Shown here piece by piece: positions 8,641 through 18,779 of a DNA stretch of 64,000 nt (within the stretch, counting starts at the first letter, position 1; each line of letters begins with the position of its first letter). The notes below the pieces were generated by a model. It was not told the origin of the DNA and searched no databases. It saw nothing but the letters and a program-made list of their open reading frames with translations. The position numbers and the translations under genes are program-made. This DNA comes from Cyanophora paradoxa (taxonomy: Eukaryota; Glaucocystophyceae; Cyanophorales; Cyanophoraceae), in contig QPMI01000517.1 of NCBI GenBank assembly GCA_004431415.1, positions 62,001-126,000 on the forward strand. Direction: 5' to 3'.

Positions 8641-11370
8641 GTGACCTCAACCGAAACGTCCACGAATCCGTTGCTGAAGCTTATTGCTGAGAACACTCTC
8701 CGGAGTCTCATCGAGACTTCTTCCGGCCAGTTCATCTTCACAAGCAGCAGCTCTGCAGCTGGATCCGTAAAGCGTCAGCGTCGACGCGCACTTGCAGCGC
8801 GCCCTGACGAATTCGAACTCAGTGCCAGTACTACCATGGCCATGCATCACCACTCGCGGAGCACTCTCGCCGATCCAGAGGACCTGGTTTGGCCGGCGGC
8901 CGATGAGCCAATCGTGTACTTCCGGCAGTCCAACAATTTCGTGGACTTCCAAGTGCTCCCGTCTAAAGCTCCTTGCAATGAAAGGCGTGCTGATCCTGTG
9001 CACGCACGGACGCAGGTGTTCTCGGCCCAATCTCCAGATGCGCAGCGCGCGTACACACTTGTGGCCGCCGCCGGAATTGTCGCGCCCACTTTCGATTCCC
9101 CGATCGCTGAGGGGTTCGCCCGTCGCCCCTCGGAAGTTTTCCAGGTTTGTCACCTCATGCTCAATTACTTGATTGTCCCGTCTATGCTTGCGATTAGAGC
9201 TCTTGCAATTAGGTGAAAATTCTCGCAAGCGTCTTTGATGCGTCAATGTCTCTCGTGTACACTGTGCGGGACACGCTTCTCTCAACCTCCAACAAAGTGC
9301 GTTCTATCTTGTTCATTCGCGATCGTTCGCTGGTGCGCGGCTTGCCATTGATTGCGAGCAAACAGACGTCTTACTGGGCGGCATATATCTCTGCGATGCG
9401 ATTCTTTGTAGACGCGACAGGGAGCGTTATATAATTATCCTTCACGTCAGGTATGTGGGCGTTTTTTCCATGAATTGAAATAGCTTCACCTAATTTTTAA
9501 TTGTCGATTAGAGAACTTGGATTTGAAGAATTCGTTTGTACTGCGGTAAGTGAAGCTCGCGTAATATTGGTTTTTCGGCCCTTTGGCATGATCTTTTGTC
9601 TGCATGCGCAGCCGCTGTTCTCGCAGCCATCCAAAGGATGCCTTCCCCGCACAACGGGAATCGCGATTCTTTACGAAAGGACCCGCCCACGGGCGCGTGG
9701 TGCGCAACAGCGCAAGCGCTAGCTACCGCAGATAAGGAAAGTCTAGCTTGAGAGCTGATTGCCATATTCAGGTTGTCTGAACCCGCAAAACGACGGCGCA
9801 TACCTTCTGAGCGTTCATGACGTTATTGTTGGTACGAAGCATAAGCCCCGCCGTCTCATATAAATATAGACGATTCTGAACAGTTTGTGCGCAGCGGAGA
9901 AGTTCAATGCCTTCTTGACGAGGGAGAGTTCGACAGGTCATTGAGACTAAGCCAGCTGCAGGCTCAGATCACTAGACGACCCATCTGCCAAGCTTGAGCT
10001 AACATGTATACATATTTCATCACCAGGTTGGAAGGGGTGGTCCGAAACAAGAATCGTGCACTGTACGCGAAAATAGATTCGCGGAACCATAGAGACATAC
10101 ATTGACTCAGTGTGCAGCGGATATTGGGTTCAGCGACCCCAACCCTCTGAAAACGAACATGAAGCTTAATCACGTCTTGCGAATCTACCGGCACGGCACC
10201 TTCTCAACTCAATTAGCGGACAGCGGCGTTCACCAGGCTTTTCTGCCGTCTTCGCCAGATGTCTGCCACTTCTGGCACTCTTCATACGTTCCAGCCGTTT
10301 TGGGTAGCACCGATCACGATTATCAGCACGAAGCATCGTACCCCGCGCCGGGCCTGTCGATTTTCTCACAGCAGAGCTGCACAACGGGCGACGATACCTA
10401 CATTGCTCTTGCGTTGAAGACGAGCTTCCTTTTTGTGAAAGTGCAGGTGCCGATTTAATTTGCTTAGATTTAGAGTTGATCATGAGAGAATGCTGTTAAC
10501 GTTCGGAACTGAACTTGGCTTTTTAGGACTTGGCGGAGGCGCCTCGAGAGAGCTTGCAGATCTCTGGTGGCGCTTCCCGCTGGATCGAGATATCCGTGCC
10601 GCTTGAAAGCCCACAAAATCCTTGGTATGGGGTGTACACGGCCGGCAAATTCCCGACCGAGCTGTACTATCGAGGCTGCACGGATCCTGGAGGCCTGGGT
10701 GGGTGCATGTACTATTCGACCCTGCTTGTTCGACACAGTTATGGGTAAGTAGGGTCGGAACTTATTCACTCTCGGTTCGATTTCGTATCGTCCGACAGTC
10801 TTCCTTCTGCAGGTACTCGGACCTTGTCGTTGCGGAAGACTGCTCTGCAATCGCTGGAGTTGTACGACAAGACAGAAGGATGGATGCGAACCCGATGATC
10901 AGCACCGCCAGCTTTTTCTTCAGGTCCGCTCGACGAATACATTTTACAGCGCACGTGCACTTGACTAACGCGCTGTACTGCTTAGCATCACCGTTCCGCT
11001 TCCGCTCGCCTCTGCGACTGTCGCATTCAACAGCTACGGGAACATCGACGGGGGGAACTTTGCTTCGATGAGTCCCTTCTCAACCAAAACCCGAATCAAA
11101 GGCGTCGAAGTAGCTCAAGCGAGCGCATACCTTTTCACAAAGTGAGCGATGCATCCTTAGCCAAGCTGAGCATCTATTCAATCGAAATTCCGCAGACGAG
11201 TGAACCCGCGATTCACCAACGACGTAAGCTCAATACTTTTCGCCATCAAATGATGTTATTAACTTCAAGAGCAGCCTAAAGAGAACTACTTTGCCTCGGA
11301 TCCCAGTAAGAACAATCATTTGTTTGACTTGGCAAGCACGTCATTCGCGTGCGCAGATTTAGTGCTGGTC
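8641..11370 (+). CDS. Gene A exons: beta-propeller-like region, part before the Polinton insertion
   Basis: Several exons have alternating hydrophobic residues: about 8641-9147 (PIVYFRQSNNFVDFQVL, YTLVAAAGIVAPTFDSPIAE), 9214-9297 (VKILASVFDASMSLVYTV), 10,100-10,447 (LALKTSFLFVKVQ), 10,530-10,745 (RWIEISVPLESPQNPWYGVY) and 10,815-11,090. The exon entered after the CAG near 11,354 reads toward LVLVG and is cut at 11,371 by the Polinton-like element. I do not recognise a named domain. The spacing of strand-rich blocks fits propeller blades like those more clearly seen after the insertion. Confidence 0.45.
11365..11370. repeat. Polinton target-site duplication CTGGTC, left
   Basis: CTGGTC directly before the left inverted repeat, identical to 22,525-22,530. 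A 6-bp duplication is the hallmark of Polinton integrase. Confidence 0.92.
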
Positions 11371-11798
11371 AAAAAATGAGAGAGGACCTGATTCTGTGGC
11401 CCACCCCTCTTCACCACCCTCACCTCTCCGAACCCACCCCAACCCACCCAATCCAGCGTCTTCCCAGCCATCACTCTCGCCAACCCTTCCGCTACGTCTA
11501 CCGCCCTTCTCTCCCTCTGGTCTACCTCCCCTTCCATCCAGCAACCACTAGGTAGTATCTAACGTCTACTCCAATCGATCTTGCAAAAGATATAGCAGTG
11601 ATTTGAGACGGGCCCCCAACGCGACGGTCTGCAGAGATAGCTTAATCAGCAGCTAGGCGTTAATACTGTGTTCTTCCTATCTAAATAGCGGAGAGGTTTC
11701 CAGGTTCTAGCTAGACGATAAAACTATATAATCGAAGCTGATTGCATATGCGAGTTTAGGTTCTAGTTAGTCAATAATACTGTGTGGATGATAGCGCC
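11371..11798 (+). repeat. Polinton left terminal inverted repeat (428 bp)
   Basis: Begins AAAAAATGAGAGAGG and ends GATGATAGCGCC. It is the reverse complement of 22,097-22,524 over its full length with no mismatch that I found. Short ORFs here are mirror images of those in the other repeat and are not genes. Confidence 0.95.
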
Positions 11799-11843
11799 GG
11801 TCTTTGAATCACCAAAGGGTCACCGCAATTGAGGTTTCTCTTA

Positions 11844-11857
11844 TTTTGTCTTAAAGA
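11844..11857 (+). promoter_or_regulatory. Candidate Polinton promoter motif (TTTGTCTTAAAGA)
   Basis: TTTTGTCTTAAAGA lies about 70 bp before the first ORF of the element. The GTCTTAAA core recurs in both orientations in the divergent region at 17,257-17,295, each copy facing a gene start. Shared late or early promoter motifs are known from virophages and related viruses; the role here is inferred. Confidence 0.45.
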
Positions 11858-11927
11858 GATCCCTTTCCAATATTGCTATGTGAAGTTGCGTTTGGAACAA
11901 GCAAAAAAATTGTGATATATACTTCCA

Positions 11928-12344
11928 ATGGACGTTACCCAAAATAATGCAGCGACTCGGCGCTTCCGGTTGGCCAGAATCAAAGACCAGATCGAAGCGC
12001 TCGCGATTTCATTGTATAATCGACGCGTCATACATGGAGCTTTCAAAAATAAATTGATTAGAATTTCAGCACAAGGGTCGAGAACACGGTTTGCAACTTT
12101 GGAAAAGTACGCTTCACTTTTGAACGAACTTGCAAGACTTCCTAGGCCAGCGCGTCCTGTGTCAGGTCGTCGACTAGAGCTGGCGATCGCAGAGGTGCAG
12201 GCAGAGATCGTCCGTGGCTTTGCCGAGCTGCCTGAGGATGACGGTGGAAATGATGTTCAAATCAATGACGGAAATACTACAACAGCGCTTGACGGGCGAT
12301 ATGCGGAGTGGAAATACCAATTGCCTCGCGTTCTGGCCGCGTAA
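11928..12344 (+). CDS. Polinton hypothetical protein, 138 aa
   Basis: Intact frame right after the left inverted repeat and the candidate promoter motif. The N-terminal half is basic (RRFRLARIKDQIEAL, FKNKLIRIS) and helical; the C-terminal half is acidic (LPEDDGGNDVQIND). I do not recognise a family. Its position before the polymerase suggests a role in replication or priming, but nothing in the sequence proves it. Confidence 0.65.
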   Translation: MDVTQNNAATRRFRLARIKDQIEALAISLYNRRVIHGAFKNKLIRISAQGSRTRFATLEKYASLLNELARLPRPARPVSGRRLELAIAEVQAEIVRGFAELPEDDGGNDVQINDGNTTTALDGRYAEWKYQLPRVLAA

Positions 12345-12349
12345 CATCA

Positions 12350-15300
12350 ATGCAAGCTCGCTTCGAGAATTCTGAGCAGTTCAAACAGAATGCTATATCA
12401 TTCGTAAGCGCCCAGGTAAATCTTGCAGAGGCGGTAAGAATGGCATTGCACTACAAATCTCTGGATTGGGTGTCTACAGAAAGCCAGAGACAGATTCTAC
12501 GATCGCTATCGTTATTGAACATCGTCGTTTCGATCGCATCGAGCCAGGGACAAGCATTGAGGCGGCCTTGCGTTCACAGCTCGAAGAATTAGACATGATC
12601 TCGGCAGAGAAAAGCAGGGATTCCTCAGTATTTGACACGTGGGTGTATCTGGTCTTTAAAACTGTGCGCTATTTCCGCAGGATTGGTGGCCGTGGCCGAG
12701 GCTTTGTACTGCCAAAGTGGCTCTCAGACAAGCACGCGCTTATCAATATAAATGCACCGAACAACGAGTGCTTTAAATACGCAGTCCTTGCTGCTCGCAA
12801 TCCATTGGGCGAAGGTGTTGATTCTCGGCATGCAGGGAACTACCGCCAGCACGAGACATCGCTGGACTGCTCAATGCTTACATATCCGACCCCGCTTGAC
12901 TCGAGGATGTTCACCAAATTCGAGCAAGCAAATAACGTCAAGCTCTGCGTTTATACAACTGCTCTAGATAAGCAGGATATCATACCAATCCATATCAGTG
13001 CTGCGAGAGACGCAATCCCAATACTGTATGTGCCGGCTGGGGAGGGAAACGATGTCGGGCATTACCTCTGGATTAAGAGCGTCTCACGACTGTTCCGAAA
13101 GAACGAATCAAATGCAAAGCACTATTGCTTAGCCTGCCAGGTCGGTTTTAGCTCAGATCAAGCATTTGAAAATCATCTGAAATATGACCGTTGCCTTGAT
13201 CGGGATGAACACGCAAGAGATGTTCTGCCGGAGAAAGGAGCACATATCCAGAAGTTTATTAACTTTGAGTACTCAATCCGGCAACGTCTGGTCGGATATG
13301 CTGATTCAGAGACGATTACAATGCCAATTCCCTGCATTAGTGGAAAGACCGAAAAGAAAGGTGTGCATGTGATTGCTTCAGTCGGCTGTCTGGTTGTATC
13401 TTCAAAAGGTGAACAGTTTTGTTTCAAATACATGGGTTCGGAGAGCGAGGACTGCACTGAGAAGTTCGTGCAATGGTTGGACGAAATGGAACCACAATTC
13501 CGAGAGCTTTTGCGAGAGACTGCACCAATCCAGATTACTCAGGAAGAGGAGCAGCGTTTTCAAACGACGACCGAGTGCTACATGTGCAAGAACACGTTCA
13601 AGGATGCGAAAGACAAGCACCGTGATCACTGCCACGAATCTGGCCGATATTTCGGGCTGCCTGCAGAGCTTGCAATCGACGCCGCGCGAAATCAGCTGCT
13701 GTTCCATTATTCTGGCACAACGGTCGAGGATTTGACTTCCACCTGCTCGTACGTGCTCTAGCATCTGGCTATAACCGTCGTTTAGCAGCTTGGAAGGAGT
13801 TTCAAGCGCATGTCGAAAGCGAGTTTGAAAGCAAGTACGGTGGGCGTGAGATGACCCCAGAGCAGAAAAAGAAGGCGAAGAAGGGGCTCGAACGCCGGCT
13901 CCGCCCGCAGAGTCTCCTTTCGATAAAATTCGATCAGGTCTTCCAGAATAGCGAGCGAATTTCGCAGTTCAAGTATGGAATTTACGTTCTACGGGACTCG
14001 GCTCAGCACTTGAATGCGAGCTTGGACGACCTTGCAAAGGCTCTGCCCGCGGAGAAGAAGAAGATCACGCGCTCGCTGTATCTGGACGAGACTCGGTTCA
14101 AGCTGATGACTAGCAAAGGGATTTACCCTTATGACTACATGACGAGCTGGGCTCGCTTTCAGGAGTCTAAACTGCCTGCACGTCGTTATTTCAAAAATCA
14201 GCTTAAACAGAAGAAATGCACGAAAGATGAGTACGCACATGCGAAGGCTGTTTGGCGAGAGCTCGGCTGCAGAACGCTATCAGGCTATACAATGGAGTAT
14301 ATGATGACAGATATCGCGTTACTAGCTGACGTGTTTGAAAACTATCGTGATACGTGTATTGAAACGTATGGCCTAGATCCTAGCTATTTTATGTCATCGC
14401 CGGATTTGCTTGGCAGGCAGCACTTAAGCACACTGGAGTGAAGCTCGAGCTCTTTCACGAGGGGCAGCAGGATATGCACAGATTTATAGAATCCGGGATC
14501 AGGGGCGGAATCTCAATGATCTCAAAACGCTACGCACGAGCTGAGAACAAATATTTGAGCATAAAGTTCAACAAGTACACCCACGCTGTTGAGCCTACAG
14601 TCTCACAGTCTACATGCATTTCTAACTACTACCGAACACACAAGGAATCGTGGCTCATGTACCTCGATGCAAACAACTTGTACGGCGTCGCAATGAAGCG
14701 CAAGCTACCCACAGGAGATTTCCGCTGGGATAAACTAGATCAAGACGTTGATGTAATGCAGTACGTTGCAAGCCTTGACGCGGATGGAGCTCGTGGCTAT
14801 GCTCTCGAAGTCGATATGTACATGCCTGAGCATCTCCATGACGAGTTCTCAGACTATCCGCTGGCCCCTGAACGGATGTGTGTGTCCAAGGAACACCTAT
14901 CAAAGCGACAACAGGATATGATTAACGACGAGAAGCTTACCTCAGTTGAACGAACTCCAAAGCTCGTTCCAAATCTGCTTCCAAAAAAGAATTATGTTGT
15001 TGATGGACGCTTGCTTCAGCTCTATACGTCACTGGGAATGATAGTAACCAACATCCATCGGATCCTATCGTACGAACAAAGCGCATGGCTAGGGCGTTTC
15101 ATAGATCTCAATACTCAAAAACGTAAAGAATCGCAGTTCACATACCAGAAGGACCTTTACAAGTTGATGAACAACAGTGTCTTTGGCAAAACAATGGAGA
15201 ACGTGAGAAAGCACTGCTTTTCAGAGCTTGTGACTTCGGGAGACCGTCTGGTGAAGATCAACAGCGAACCAAATCGGTTGAAGCAGGTGGTGATGTACGA

Positions 15301-15960
15301 AGAGAACCTTGTATTCGTTTCCAAGCGCAAAAGTGAGTACAATCTGAACAAACCTATCTACTGCGGGTTCGTCATCCTCGAACTTTCCAAGCTGCACATG
15401 TACCGCTTTTACTACCAGGTGCTCAAGCTGCTTTGGGGCCAGCGGCTGACACTATTAGGTACGGATACTGACAGTCTCATCATCGAGGTTCGCACCAAAG
15501 ATATCTATGCTGATTTACGCTCAATCAAGCATGAGCTGGATGTTAGCGACTACCCAGAGACACATCGATTCTTCGATGGCATGACAGCCGATGAGGTTCG
15601 AGCTCTACGATCGATGGGAAAACTCCGGGATTATTCAAGGATGAGCTCCATGGTCTGCAAATGACAGAGTGGATCGCTAACCGGCCGAAATCTTACTATT
15701 ATTCGCGTGAAGATTCCACGGACAAGCAGGTATGCAAGGGTATTCAAAAGACGTACTACAACAGACTCACAAGGGATGTATTCTTCCGGTGCGTCTGCCC
15801 TAAAGAGGGAGAAAAGCAATCGTATGACATCAAAGGAATTCTCGGTTTCCGCTCGAAACTACATGAGATTTATTTACAACGAACCTCGCGTCAGGCTCTA
15901 CATCCCCTTGATACCAAACGCTTCCTCGAGACTGACGGATCAACACCCGAGCGATTGGAC
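12350..15960 (+). CDS. polB: Protein-primed-type family B DNA polymerase (pPolB), frame interrupted
   Basis: About 3.6 kb of polymerase sequence over consecutive frames. The N-terminal block contains FKTVRYFRRIGGRGRGFVLP and NECFKYAVLAARNP. Exo I is YADSET (near 13,300). A zinc-finger-like insert CYMCKNTF...HRDHCH is near 13,580-13,640. Motif A is YLDANNLYG (near 14,665), motif B KLMNNSVFGKTMENV (near 15,165) and motif C GTDTDS (near 15,460). The C-terminal SKLHEIY...LDTKRFLE region is also kept. It replicates the element's DNA, probably by protein priming from the ends as in other Polintons. The frame shifts near 12,450, 13,725, 14,408 and 15,615; all catalytic motifs survive. The shifts may be real decay or sequencing indels. 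Confidence 0.92.
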
Positions 15961-15989
15961 ATTATAAAAATCGCGCCTGATTTACAAAG

Positions 15990-17081
15990 ATGTACCAGAT
16001 TACTGCGCCACCCGGTGCGTGGCAAATTGACGTGCTGTTCATTGGGAGATTTCGCCTGTTCGCAGCGGTCGAGATTGCAACCCGTTTCGCTGTGGTCCGT
16101 AAGCTCGAGACTTTTAAGCAGCTTCCAAAAATGATCGAGCAGCTACCTGGAATATGGGGCTTTTCAGGAGACAACGGCTTCAACACAGCAGCAATTCGGG
16201 AAATGGCTGAAGAGAACTCGTTGAAAATGCACACTGATGTGGCTAAGGATGATCACATTTCAAAAGGCTCCAAGCTGGGAATTATCGACAGGTTCGCGAG
16301 GACATTGCGAGCACTGATTCAGACTGATACAGAAGCTCGTGGCTCCCCGCATTTCCTCTCACGTTTGCCGGCAATTGTCAAGGCGTACAATGAAACAGCC
16401 CACAGCTCTTTCGGCGGGGAGCACTCACCAAAGTGGATGCGGGAAAATACACAGGTAGCCGAGCAGCTGCATCAAGTTAGACAGCGACAGAACGATATTG
16501 AACGAGACAATTCGAACATACCGCGCACAGGGACCGAAGTGCAAGTCCTGGAGCCGAAGCCAAGCGTTTTTGCGAAGGGAACCACAAAGCCAAGCAAGGA
16601 GACGTACATAGTTGCTGGCGCAGACAAGAACCGTGTTCGACTCGTTACAAAACAGGGTGTGGAAATTTCTAGACGTGTTAAACCATCGGAAATACGTCAA
16701 CCGCGTGAGCTTGCACCTCAAACACGAATCGAAAAAGAAGAAGTGCAAATGCGACAGCAGAGACGATTGAGACGTGAGGGTTTGATCGAAACAAAAAAAT
16801 ACAGCGGTCAAAGCGGCAGTATCGAGAGCTCAAGAAGCTTGAGATTGCAGGGGAGCCAAAGCTACGAGCAGGTGCTAAAGCTGCATCACCTCGAGCTCTA
16901 CAGAAGCTCCGCTCTTCGCGAGGCATCTACGCGCAATAGCATTCCTGTGGTACTCCCGGATCCTATCAGGATTCTCAGCTCGATACTTCGCTGTGATGGC
17001 AAGCTGTTTCAAACGGTATGTTTCGTTCGTGTGGCGCAGTTTGCGATTGCGTTCAGCATTCTTTCTGCGTCGCTCTGCTAA
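15990..17081 (+). CDS. int: Retroviral-type (RVE) integrase
   Basis: 363-residue frame. The RNase H-like core starts at once: WQIDVLF (D14), GFSGDNGFN (D61), then SKLGIIDRFARTLRALI, where D100 is at the position of the usual catalytic Glu. Spacing D61-D100 is near the DDE norm. YNETAHSSFGGEHSPKWM is the usual helix after the core, and a basic, SH3-like C-terminal part follows (RVRLVTKQGVEISRRVKPSE). It cuts and joins the element ends and makes the 6-bp duplication. The N-terminal zinc-binding domain of longer Polinton integrases is not seen. The last ~110 residues overlap the AT-hook gene on the other strand and may not be native. Confidence 0.88.
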   Translation: MYQITAPPGAWQIDVLFIGRFRLFAAVEIATRFAVVRKLETFKQLPKMIEQLPGIWGFSGDNGFNTAAIREMAEENSLKMHTDVAKDDHISKGSKLGIIDRFARTLRALIQTDTEARGSPHFLSRLPAIVKAYNETAHSSFGGEHSPKWMRENTQVAEQLHQVRQRQNDIERDNSNIPRTGTEVQVLEPKPSVFAKGTTKPSKETYIVAGADKNRVRLVTKQGVEISRRVKPSEIRQPRELAPQTRIEKEEVQMRQQRRLRREGLIETKKYSGQSGSIESSRSLRLQGSQSYEQVLKLHHLELYRSSALREASTRNSIPVVLPDPIRILSSILRCDGKLFQTVCFVRVAQFAIAFSILSASLC

Positions 17082-17219
17082 AATCTCCGGGGTGACCTCC
17101 ATCGGTTTAGGCCCCTTCTTCTTCGGCTGATAAGGCTCCATTGTTAAAAGACGAACCTTAGGGGGTCGCCCACGGCCACGTTTAACCGCAACGCAATCCG
17201 CAGTAATTGCAGAAGTCAT
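16875..17219 (-). CDS. Small basic AT-hook protein, 114 aa
   Basis: Intact frame with an AT-hook-like core near residues 14-21 (RGRGRPPK), followed by KKKGPKP and a long basic helix (AERRRKNAERNRKLRHTNETY, in part; RAENPDRIREYHRNAIARR). It likely binds AT-rich DNA; virion or packaging roles are possible. It runs convergently into the integrase 3' end and is read divergently from the HNH gene. I know no exact family for it. Confidence 0.65.
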   Translation of the reverse strand: MTSAITADCVAVKRGRGRPPKVRLLTMEPYQPKKKGPKPMEVTPEILAERRRKNAERNRKLRHTNETYRLKQLAITAKYRAENPDRIREYHRNAIARRCLAKSGASVELEVMQL

Positions 17220-17350
17220 TGTTCGGTTTGTCTCTCAATAATAAGAGACATAAATCCTTTTAAGACAAATTAGCGCGACTTTTAAGTCTTAAAGATAATG
17301 CAAACTGTAAATGTAACGAAAAAGTCGCAGACAAGCAGCTCGCTGCGCAG
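17220..17350. promoter_or_regulatory. Divergent promoter region between AT-hook and HNH genes
   Basis: 131 bp, AT-rich. CTTTTAAGACAAAT (17,257-17,270) faces the AT-hook gene and GTCTTAAAGA (17,286-17,295) faces the HNH gene. Both contain the TTTGTCTTAAA-type core found before the first ORF of the element. Confidence 0.5.
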
Positions 17351-17881
17351 ATGGAGGTCATCGTTCCAGATGTTCCAGAGGGAGCTGCTTTGATTCCGTT
17401 AGGCGGTATTCGCAATCGGCGCAAAGTAATCGTCGCCTACGCTTTTGTATCACAGGATGATGCTGATCGAGTGCTGGAGAAACGATGGTGTTTGAACAAT
17501 GGTTATACCTCGAGCAAGATCAATGGAAAGAATATGTATTTGCATACGTTCATTGTTGGGAGACTTGAGAATGACCTTACTGTAGATCACATTAATAATA
17601 ACAAACTCGATAATCGTCGCGAGAATCTACGTTTGGCGACAAAGCGTCAGCAGATGTTGAACCAAAACCGTCGGCTCACAAACACATCAGGATTCATTGG
17701 CGTCAGCTTCTATGAGCGACTTTGTAAATGGAAAGCAAATTACAGGATCAATGGCCGTCTAAAGAACATCGGCTACTTTGCAACCGCCGAAGCAGCAGCT
17801 CAAGCTCGTGATGCTTACGTTATAGAACATACCAGCGAAGAGGACAAGCCGTTTCTGCGGCTGAACTTCCCACAGGTTTGA
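17351..17881 (+). CDS. HNH endonuclease with AP2-like DNA-binding domain
   Basis: 176 residues. The HNH core reads LHTFIVGR then VDHINNNKLDNRRENLRLAT (near residues 68-98). An AP2-like region follows: NTSGFIGVSF, WKANYRINGRLKNIGYF and AEAAAQARDAY. This HNH-AP2 layout is common in homing endonucleases of phages and large DNA viruses, which nick or cut a target site and spread by recombination. It is free-standing here, with no intron or intein visible around it. Start Met chosen as the first in frame after the divergent promoter. Confidence 0.88.
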   Translation: MEVIVPDVPEGAALIPLGGIRNRRKVIVAYAFVSQDDADRVLEKRWCLNNGYTSSKINGKNMYLHTFIVGRLENDLTVDHINNNKLDNRRENLRLATKRQQMLNQNRRLTNTSGFIGVSFYERLCKWKANYRINGRLKNIGYFATAEAAAQARDAYVIEHTSEEDKPFLRLNFPQV

Positions 17882-18074
17882 ATGAAGGGAATAACACCCC
17901 TTTATCTTTTTAATGGAACTCGAACTCGAAACGGCAGAGGAAGAGTTAAATCTAGAAGACTGTTGGCCAGGCAGGAGTCAACTCACCCAAGTCACTGCAT
18001 CAGCTTTGGTATTTTTAAAGGAGCCTCCTACCTGTGGATCGCGACATCACGTCCAGAATATACAAGTTGGTTGC

Positions 18075-18779
18075 TCAAACAGTCCTGGCTACCGACTTTC
18101 GATCGCGCTGCTTTTTTACGCGCACAAAGCGCAATAGAGCCGAAGTCGTTCCAGAGGCTTTGTCAACAGCATAAACGCGGTCCGCGCTCACGCCTTCATA
18201 TATCAAAACCTGAAACGAATGACCCCATTCAACGAAAAGACGCATTAGATTTGCTCGACTCGCTCCGGCATTATATTCGTCGAAGCAAGTGTTGAACTCT
18301 TTAACATTGCTCAAAATCGACGAAAAGCAAACGTACTCACAGTTCCGCCGAATCGTCGGACTGATGCCACAAAGACGTTGAGTCGTTATGAAAAGGGTGG
18401 TGTTGTAATGACGGCCAGAAGTAAATAGCTTTTGCATGAGTCTGTCACTGTGGACATTTACTAGGTCATTGTCAAGTAAATCGTCTAAAACAATTGCAAT
18501 CTTGCGATCATCATTTTTGCGTCTTCTTTCTTTTTGTCGTTCTAGCAGCGCTTCAACCAAAACTGGATCCCATTCTTCCTGGATATTACTTGGTCGTGTT
18601 GTATCATTCCATTGCCCAGTAAATGCGGTCGTACTGAAGACGTAAATATCGTCTAACTGTGGCGCTACAGCATTTAGCACGTGTTTTACGTAGGTGCTCT
18701 TGCCCGAGTTTGTTGGACCGACAAACAAGAACCGTTTAGGCAGTTTTATTTCTGTAGGATCAAACAGTTTGATATCCAT
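18075..18779 (-). CDS. A32/FtsK-HerA-like genome packaging ATPase
   Basis: 234 residues. Walker A is GPTNSGKST at residues 21-29 and Walker B IAIVLDDLLD at 94-103, followed by LFITTQR, the sensor-like strand typical of this clade. These ATPases pump DNA into the procapsid of Polintons, virophages and nucleocytoplasmic viruses. Its ATG directly abuts the stop codon of the major capsid gene, so the two probably share a transcript or promoter context. The C-terminal ~25 residues are basic. Confidence 0.92.
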   Translation of the reverse strand: MDIKLFDPTEIKLPKRFLFVGPTNSGKSTYVKHVLNAVAPQLDDIYVFSTTAFTGQWNDTTRPSNIQEEWDPVLVEALLERQKERRRKNDDRKIAIVLDDLLDNDLVNVHSDRLMQKLFTSGRHYNTTLFITTQRLCGISPTIRRNCEYVCFSSILSNVKEFNTCFDEYNAGASRANLMRLFVEWGHSFQVLIYEGVSADRVYAVDKASGTTSALLRFVRVKKQRDRKSVARTV

